A stretch of DNA of 56,597 nucleotides from an uncultured Clostridium sp. (GTDB lineage: Bacteria; Bacillota; Clostridia; TANB77; CAG-508): contig USJO01000003.1 in the NCBI GenBank assembly GCA_900555075.1, positions 1 through 56,597 of the forward strand, written 5' to 3'. Positions 50,833 through 56,597 of this stretch are shown piece after piece; positions within the stretch are counted from its first letter, which is position 1; every line of letters begins with the position of its first letter. Made by a program: the position numbers and the translations under genes. Under the pieces are notes generated by a model. It saw nothing but the letters and a program-made list of their open reading frames with translations, ran no database searches and was not told the origin of the DNA.

Positions 50833-53655
50833 CTATTTTTCTAATAATTTTTTTAAAAATTTTCCAGTATAAGATCTCTCATTTTTTATTATTTGTTCTG
50901 GTGTTCCAATAGCAATTACTTCTCCGCCTTTTTCACCACTTTCTGGTCCTAAATCTATTATATAATCTGCTGTTTTTATTAAGTCTAAATTATGTTCTAT
51001 AACTACAATACTGTTTCCTGTGTCTACAAGTCTTTGTAGTATATCAATTAATCTATGAACATCTGCAATATGAAGTCCTGTTGTTGGCTCGTCTAGAATA
51101 TATAAAGTCTTTCCTGTTGCTCGTTTAGAAAGCTCTGTTGCAAGTTTTACTCTTTGTGCTTCTCCTCCTGATAGTGTAGTTGATGGTTGTCCTAATTTTA
51201 TATATCCAAGTCCTACATCATATAATGTTTGTATCTTTTGTTTTATCTTAGGAATGTTACTAAAAAAGTCTAGTGCTTCTTCAACAGTCATATCTAGCAC
51301 ATCTGATATGTTTTTCCCTTTATATTTTACTTCTAAGGTCTCCCTGTTATATCTTTTTCCATGGCACACTTCACAAGGTACATATATGTCTGGTAAGAAA
51401 TGCATCTCAATCTTAAGTACTCCATCACCTTGGCAGGTTTCACACCTTCCTCCTGATACATTAAAGCTGAATCTTCCTTTTTCATATCCTCTTAACTTTG
51501 CTTCATTTGTTCCTGCAAATATATCTCTTATTAAATCAAACACACCTGTATATGTTGCAGGATTTGACCTTGGCGTTTTTCCTATTGGAGATTGATCTAT
51601 ATTTATTACTTTATCTATGTTTTCTATTCCTAATATTTTATCATGTTTTCCTGGAAATTCTGATGCTTTATATAGTTCTTTTGCTAGTCCTTTATATAAA
51701 ATCTCATTTATTAAGGTGCTTTTTCCAGAACCTGAAACTCCTGTTACACAAGTAAATACGCCAAGTGGTATTTTTACATCTATATTTTTTAAATTGTTCT
51801 CTCTAGCACCTTTTATTTCAATTGACTTTCCTGTTTGTTTTCTTCTTTTTTGTGGTACTTTTATTTGTTTTCTTCCACTTAAGTATGCACCGGTTATTGA
51901 GTTTGGGTTTTGTTTAATATTCTCAACTGTTCCTGCAGAAATTACATTTCCTCCATGTACCCCAGCTTCTGGTCCGATATCAATTATATAGTCAGCTGCA
52001 TACATTGTGTCTTCATCGTGTTCTACTACTATAACAGTATTTCCTAGGTCTCTTAGTTTTTTTAGTGTTGCAATTAATTTATCATTGTCTCTCTGGTGCA
52101 AACCTATGCTTGGTTCATCAAGTATATATAAAACTCCCGTTAAACCTGCACCTATTTGGGTTGCAAGGCGTATTCTTTGAGCTTCTCCTCCAGATAATGT
52201 TCCAGCAGGTCTTGATAGTGTTAAATATTCTAGTCCTACATCTACTAAAAACTGTAACCTTTTGTTTAATTCTTTTAAAATTTGATTTGCGATTAATGTT
52301 TTGGTTTTATCTAATTTTAGATTGTTGATAAAGTCTTGTATTTTTGTTATTGACATATTTGTTAATTCTTGTATATTTTTTCCACCAACTGTTACTGCTA
52401 AGCTCTCTTTTTTTAATCGTGCTCCATAACAAGCCTCACATGGGCTTTCTGTCATATAATATTCATAAAACTCTCTCATTCCTTGAGATTTAGTTTCTCT
52501 ATATCTTCTTTCTAATGTTGGTATTACTCCTTCAAATGGTGCTTTAAATTTTCTCTCTCCTACTGCTGAAGTGTATCTAAAGTTAATTTCCTCATCGCCT
52601 GTTCCATATAGTATCTTATTTAAAAAATCTTTTGGTAACTTCTTGATTGGAACTTTTATGTCTACGCCATAATGTTTGGCAATACTTTCGAAGTACATTT
52701 TAGCCATTGTATCGCCTTTTTTCATTGAGCTTGATCCAAAAGCTTTTACTCCATCATATAAAGTTTTGTTCTTGTCTGGTATTATTAAGTCTTCGTTCAT
52801 TCTCATTAAATATCCAATTCCTGTACATTCTGGGCAAGCACCAAATGGATTGTTAAATGAGAACATTCTAGGAGATAATTCTTCTATGCTAATATTACAA
52901 TCTGGGCAGGCATAGTTTTGGCTAAACAACATCTCGTTTTGTGGTGTGTTTATAAGTACTAAATTTTTTGCATATTTTAGTGATATTTCAATAGATTCTG
53001 CCAATCTACTTCTAATATTATCTTTGATTATAAGCCTGTCTACTATTAAATCAATATTATGTTTCTTTTTTCTATCTAAATCGATATCGTCTGTTAGTTC
53101 AACTATTGCTCCATCAATTCTTGCACGTACAAAACCCTCCTTCGAGAAACCTTCTAAAAGGGCTTTATATTCACCTTTTTTACCTCTTACAACAGGTGCT
53201 AATACTTGTATTTTTGTCCCCTCATCCAAATTCATTACAATTTCTACTATTTGATCAATTGTTTGTTCTTCTATTTTTTTACCACAATTTGGGCAATGTG
53301 GTTCTCCTATTCTTGCATATAATAAACGAATATAATCATATATTTCTGTAACCGTTCCAACTGTTGAACGTGGATTTTTAGAAGTGGTTTTTTGGTCTAT
53401 TGCAATTGCTGGTGATAAGCCTTCTATTGACTCAACATCAGGCTTTTCCATTAGTCCTAGAAATTGACGTGCATATGAAGATAAACTTTCTACATAACGT
53501 CTCTGTCCCTCTGCATATAGGGTGTCAAACGCAAGAGATGACTTTCCTGAACCGGAAAGTCCTGTTATAACTACTAGTTTATTTCTTGGTATTGTTACAT
53601 TTATGTTCTTTAGATTATGAGCTTTTGCGCCTTTTACTATTATATTGTCATTCAT
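50833..53655 (-). CDS. uvrA: Excinuclease ABC subunit A
   Basis: 940 aa. Two ABC ATPase modules (Walker A GLSGSGKSS near 31 and GVSGSGKST near 640), ABC signatures LSGGEAQR twice, zinc modules CPNCGKKI, CPDCNISIEE and CETCQGDG. Damage recognition in nucleotide excision repair. Confidence 0.98.
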   Translation of the reverse strand: MNDNIIVKGAKAHNLKNINVTIPRNKLVVITGLSGSGKSSLAFDTLYAEGQRRYVESLSSYARQFLGLMEKPDVESIEGLSPAIAIDQKTTSKNPRSTVGTVTEIYDYIRLLYARIGEPHCPNCGKKIEEQTIDQIVEIVMNLDEGTKIQVLAPVVRGKKGEYKALLEGFSKEGFVRARIDGAIVELTDDIDLDRKKKHNIDLIVDRLIIKDNIRSRLAESIEISLKYAKNLVLINTPQNEMLFSQNYACPDCNISIEELSPRMFSFNNPFGACPECTGIGYLMRMNEDLIIPDKNKTLYDGVKAFGSSSMKKGDTMAKMYFESIAKHYGVDIKVPIKKLPKDFLNKILYGTGDEEINFRYTSAVGERKFKAPFEGVIPTLERRYRETKSQGMREFYEYYMTESPCEACYGARLKKESLAVTVGGKNIQELTNMSITKIQDFINNLKLDKTKTLIANQILKELNKRLQFLVDVGLEYLTLSRPAGTLSGGEAQRIRLATQIGAGLTGVLYILDEPSIGLHQRDNDKLIATLKKLRDLGNTVIVVEHDEDTMYAADYIIDIGPEAGVHGGNVISAGTVENIKQNPNSITGAYLSGRKQIKVPQKRRKQTGKSIEIKGARENNLKNIDVKIPLGVFTCVTGVSGSGKSTLINEILYKGLAKELYKASEFPGKHDKILGIENIDKVINIDQSPIGKTPRSNPATYTGVFDLIRDIFAGTNEAKLRGYEKGRFSFNVSGGRCETCQGDGVLKIEMHFLPDIYVPCEVCHGKRYNRETLEVKYKGKNISDVLDMTVEEALDFFSNIPKIKQKIQTLYDVGLGYIKLGQPSTTLSGGEAQRVKLATELSKRATGKTLYILDEPTTGLHIADVHRLIDILQRLVDTGNSIVVIEHNLDLIKTADYIIDLGPESGEKGGEVIAIGTPEQIIKNERSYTGKFLKKLLEK

Positions 53656-53662
53656 TTATATT

Positions 53663-54010
53663 TCATTCTCCTTTTTCTATTTCTATTGGATTTATATGTA
53701 TTACAGTCAAATATATTTCGTCTAACTGTTCTATTTCCTTTTCTAGTTTATTTGCTATTTCATGGCTTTCAAATGTTGATAAATTACCATCTATGTAAAT
53801 TGTAAAGGATATTTAATATTTATATCCTACTGGTGTTGCATTAAAGTGTTCTACCTTTTTTATTTCTTTATGCTTCATTATTATGTCCATTACCTTTTTC
53901 TTGTTTTCAAGGCTAATAGTTTTATCCATTAGAACATTATAACTTTCTAAAAATATGTTGCCTATTATTCCGAAAATACTTGCTTTTTGAGTTGATTTAA
54001 ATCTATCCAT
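53663..54010 (-). pseudogene. Remnant of a cation diffusion facilitator transporter
   Basis: The first part (MDRFKSTQKASIFGIIGNIFLE) is a CDF N-terminus; it jumps directly to a CDF C-terminal cytoplasmic domain (NVLMDKTI... VEHFNATPVGYKY), so the membrane spans are deleted. An in-frame TAA (53813-53815) then interrupts, and the same frame continues (ISFTIYIDGNLSTFESHEIA... HINP) to TGA 53663-53665. The stop replaces what is usually Gln (YKYQ). Clearly nonfunctional. Confidence 0.8.
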
Positions 54011-54026
54011 ATTTCATAATCCTTAC

Positions 54027-54572
54027 TTAAGTAACTTTTTGTCCTAATTCTTGATATCTATAATTGTTAAATATTCCAGTATATATAATCTTTGAGTTTT
54101 TTAGTTTTTCAAAGTTTTCTGGTTTTGGCATATCTGGTAAATTTATATTGATATTGGATTTTTCTAGTATATGTTTTATAAATTCTGCACAATAGAAATA
54201 ATTATTCCTATGTATTTTTTTATTTAAAAATATATAAATAAGTCCTAATGTATTAAATTTATATTTTGCTTTGTTCTCTTCAAACAATTTTATTTGTTGT
54301 TCTAGTTTTTCATATTGATAATCTGTTATTTGAATATAACAAATCATTGCTTTAGTATTTTTAAATCTTTTGAAAAATCCTAGATTTTGTCTTTCATGTA
54401 CAAAACCTCCAACAAAGCAATTGTATGGATTTATTCTCCCAAATGAATACATTTTTTCTAAATTTTCATCAAGAGAAATTGATACGTGTGTATAAAACCT
54501 TTTAGTTTTGAATCTAATTATTCTACCTAGTACTGTACCTGAATATGTTAATATGAAATATATCTTTTTCAC
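54027..54572 (-). CDS. YiiX-like permuted papain-fold protein
   Basis: 181 aa. THVSISLDENL near 28 carries the conserved His and FYCAEFIKHIL near 125 the Cys of permuted NlpC/P60-like peptidases. Target unknown. Next to the pseudogene and the permease. Confidence 0.65.
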   Translation of the reverse strand: MKKIYFILTYSGTVLGRIIRFKTKRFYTHVSISLDENLEKMYSFGRINPYNCFVGGFVHERQNLGFFKRFKNTKAMICYIQITDYQYEKLEQQIKLFEENKAKYKFNTLGLIYIFLNKKIHRNNYFYCAEFIKHILEKSNININLPDMPKPENFEKLKNSKIIYTGIFNNYRYQELGQKVT

Positions 54573-54590
54573 TTCGAATCCTTTCCTTAT

Positions 54591-55436
54591 TTAAATTAAT
54601 AAATCCAAGACTACTCCTGCTACTATGCCTACTAAATATAATATTCCTAATATTTTTAGGTTTTCTTTTTTATCTTTATTAACTTTGAATAATATTAAAA
54701 TTCCTATTCCTGAATTAACAAGTAGTCCTGATATCATTGCCCCAAGTGTTATTATGTTTTCCAAATAGAGTTCTGTTAAAATGATTGAGCTTGCACAATT
54801 TGGAATAATGCCTATGATTGCAGTTATAACAGTTCCTAATATTGGAATATTCACAATTAGACTTGCAATTTTATCCTCCCCAATAAAATAAATTATATAA
54901 TTTATTATTATGTTTATTATAAATATATACACAAATATTTGAATTGTATGTTTTATTGAAGACTTTATAATCCCATCATTTTCACAATTGCAATTATCAT
55001 TTTCGCATATTTTGTGTATTTCAATATGTTCTTTTGATTTCTTACTATTTTTACTTAGCAAATCTATCAAAATACCTATTCCCATACCTATAAAAATTTT
55101 TATAGCTAGTATTTTTATTATTATGCCTATTTCTGCTCCTTCAGATATTAAGATTGGCAACATTTCATCTGATGTTGATAAAAATATTGCAATAAGTGTT
55201 CCTTGTGTTATAATTCTAGCCGCATAAAAGTTTGATGCTACTGCTGAAAAGCCACATTGCGGAATAATTCCTAAAATAGCACCTATTATTGGTCCAAATT
55301 TTCCTGATTTTCTAATAGCTTTTTCTGTCTTTTCTCCAGCGTGAATTTCTATTAATTCCATTATTATATAAGTTATAAATAAGAATGGTACTAATTTTAA
55401 ACTATCAATTATTGTATCTTCTAAGATTTCTAGCAT
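54591..55436 (-). CDS. ArsP_2/putative manganese-type membrane permease
   Basis: 281 aa, about 8-9 spans in two repeats, with GIIPQCGFSA near 60 and GIIPNCASSII near 208, the paired P-x-C motifs of the family. A Cys/Asp-rich cytoplasmic loop (CENDNCNCEND) near 143 may bind metal. Substrate uncertain. Confidence 0.8.
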   Translation of the reverse strand: MLEILEDTIIDSLKLVPFLFITYIIMELIEIHAGEKTEKAIRKSGKFGPIIGAILGIIPQCGFSAVASNFYAARIITQGTLIAIFLSTSDEMLPILISEGAEIGIIIKILAIKIFIGMGIGILIDLLSKNSKKSKEHIEIHKICENDNCNCENDGIIKSSIKHTIQIFVYIFIINIIINYIIYFIGEDKIASLIVNIPILGTVITAIIGIIPNCASSIILTELYLENIITLGAMISGLLVNSGIGILILFKVNKDKKENLKILGILYLVGIVAGVVLDLLI

Positions 55437-55470
55437 ACTTTTTCCTCCATTTTGATATACATATAATATT

Positions 55471-55519
55471 TTAGCACATTTTTCATAAAAATACAGTATT
55501 TTTATGAAAAATGTGCTAA
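55471..55519. repeat. 49-bp perfect palindrome
   Basis: Arms 55471-55494 (starts TTAGCACATTT) and 55496-55519 are exact inverse complements around a single A. It sits between the permease start and the response-regulator end. Confidence 0.85.
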
Positions 55520-55525
55520 TTAATA

Positions 55526-56197
55526 TTATTTTTCTGACAACATATATCCAACGCCTCTAATTGTTTTAATGTATTTATCATATCCATATTTTTTTAAACT
55601 TTTTCTAAGTTCGCTTGTATATACTTCCACAACATTTGTTGTTGTAAATGAGTTAAAGCTCCAAACTTTATCAAATATTTGCTCTTTCGTTAAAATCTTA
55701 TTTTTAGAGGTTACAAGGTATTCCAATATATCAAATTGTTTTCCTTGCAATGTGATTTCTTCATCTTTTATTGTTATATTTCGTTTTTGTGTATTTATTT
55801 TTAGGTCTTTAAATTCTAATAATTCATCTTGATAGTTTCCTTTTGTTCTTCTTATTATTGCGTTTAGTCTTGCTATTAATTCTTCAACTTCAAATGGTTT
55901 TACCAAGTAATCATCTGCCCCATATCTAAAGCCCTTTAACTTGTCTGAAATTGAATCTTTTGCTGTTAAAATTAGTACTGGTGTGTAAATCTTGTTTTCT
56001 CTTAATTTTAATAAAACATCATATCCAGACATTTCTGGTAACATTAAGTCTAATATTATTGCATCATAGATATTTTCCTTTGCATATAAATAGCCTTCAT
56101 ATCCATCAAATGCCTGTTCCGTTTGAAAATCTTTACATATGCATTGTGCAATGGTATCTGACAGAACTTTTTCATCTTCGATAATAAGAACCTTCAC
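55526..56197 (-). CDS. OmpR/PhoB-family response regulator (second)
   Basis: 223 aa from GTG 56197 (AAAGGAA upstream). Receiver domain with EDE, phospho-acceptor Asp in AIILDLMLP, Lys in LVKPF, and C-terminal winged helix. No kinase gene in the window, so its partner may be elsewhere. Confidence 0.9.
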   Translation of the reverse strand: MKVLIIEDEKVLSDTIAQCICKDFQTEQAFDGYEGYLYAKENIYDAIILDLMLPEMSGYDVLLKLRENKIYTPVLILTAKDSISDKLKGFRYGADDYLVKPFEVEELIARLNAIIRRTKGNYQDELLEFKDLKINTQKRNITIKDEEITLQGKQFDILEYLVTSKNKILTKEQIFDKVWSFNSFTTTNVVEVYTSELRKSLKKYGYDKYIKTIRGVGYMLSEK

Positions 56198-56282
56198 AAT
56201 ATTTTCATTCCTTTCTCTATATATAAAGCTTGTATGTTTTAAATTTATTAATATTTTATAAATCAAATGTTAAAATATAATT

Positions 56283-56312
56283 AAAAATGTTCTTGAAATA
56301 AGAACATTTTTT
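56283..56312 (-). terminator. rnpB terminator
   Basis: AAATGTTCTT / AAGAACATTT stem with minus-strand T-run just after the RNase P RNA 3' end. Confidence 0.8.
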
Positions 56313-56323
56313 ATATATGAGAG

Positions 56324-56597
56324 TATATCTATAAGCCGGGTTCTGTCTTGAACAGTCATTTATCTAGGATATATATTACTACATATCTCAAGCCACCAAT
56401 TCAGAAGATGACGAGCAGTCTTAGCCTTCTTTTTAGGTGTTGCTCCAGATGGGGTTTACATTGACCCAATATGTCTCCATATTGGCGGTGAGCTCTTACC
56501 TCGCCTTTTCACCATTGCTCTAATGTAAAAAACACTAGGGCTGTTATTTTCTGTTGCACTTTCCTTAAGGTTTCCCTCACTGGACGTTATCCAGCAT
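56324..56597 (-). ncRNA. rnpB: RNase P RNA, 3' part
   Basis: Near the 3' end the minus strand reads ACAGAACCCGGCTTATAG, the universal signature of bacterial RNase P RNA, with the expected conserved blocks extending to the window edge. The 5' end is outside. It processes tRNA 5' ends with protein RnpA. Confidence 0.9.

Noticed and set aside
14371..53805. Many plus-strand open frames of 60-170 codons opposite minus-strand genes
   Set aside because: Low-complexity Leu/Phe/Ser-rich antisense shadows of well-identified genes, mostly without ribosome sites.

Overview
The window comes from a very AT-rich, low-GC Gram-positive genome, most likely a spore-forming anaerobe of the Clostridia. Evidence: sporulation genes (spoIIM, yabP, yabQ, spoIIP, a SpoVT/AbrB-like regulator), a bifunctional AdhE, a 2[4Fe-4S] ferredoxin, strong AGGAGG-type ribosome sites, CGAAC/GTTCG-type (Gram-positive) LexA boxes, and no outer-membrane genes.

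Layout. 1-55: 3' end of a tRNA-Leu(UAG). 425-2527: an intracellular GH10-like protein and an unknown partner. 2716-6022: sporulation/division block (spoIIM with a frameshift, yabP, yabQ, divIC-like) and rho. 6101-11989: a complete 5.86-kb filamentous-phage (inovirus-like) prophage. 11990-12968: a gene-free stretch with degenerate repeats, probably the relic of an older insertion. 12969-15379: two convergent Xer-type tyrosine recombinases flanking an SOS-controlled LysM protein of YneA type. 15462-56197: a long run of housekeeping genes almost all on the minus strand (miaB, gpsA-plsY-der, nadD, glmM, ferredoxin, ricT-holB-lepB, a WalKR/PhoPR-like pair, prmC, spoIIP, rpmF, clpX-clpP-tig, a DUF368 transporter, adhE, efp, a prolidase-like gene, a prepilin peptidase, dinB, uvrA, an ArsP_2-type permease, a second response regulator). 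The window ends inside rnpB (RNase P RNA, minus strand).

The most interesting part is the prophage. It encodes an ssDNA-binding-like protein, a small single-span major coat protein followed by a terminator, a Zot/pI-type assembly ATPase, several tiny membrane proteins, a secreted pIII-like adsorption protein, a pVI-like protein, and a pMV158/pE194-type HUH rolling-circle Rep with a matching hairpin nick site. It has no integrase. It is flanked by 28-bp sites built as 11-bp arm, 6-bp centre, 11-bp arm, the architecture of a Xer/dif site, and a xer gene lies about 1 kb away. Gene orientation switches from all-plus to nearly all-minus at about 13.95 kb, as expected around a replication terminus. 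I infer a Gram-positive inovirus that integrates at the host dif site by borrowing host Xer recombinases, with traces of an earlier insertion beside it.

Three broken or frameshifted genes stand out: spoIIM (single-base shift in an A run), a lipoprotein (shift at the lipobox), and a cation-diffusion-facilitator transporter (internal deletion plus a nonsense codon). Two sigma-A promoters, for the YneA-like gene and for dinB, have the LexA-like box inside a 17-bp spacer.
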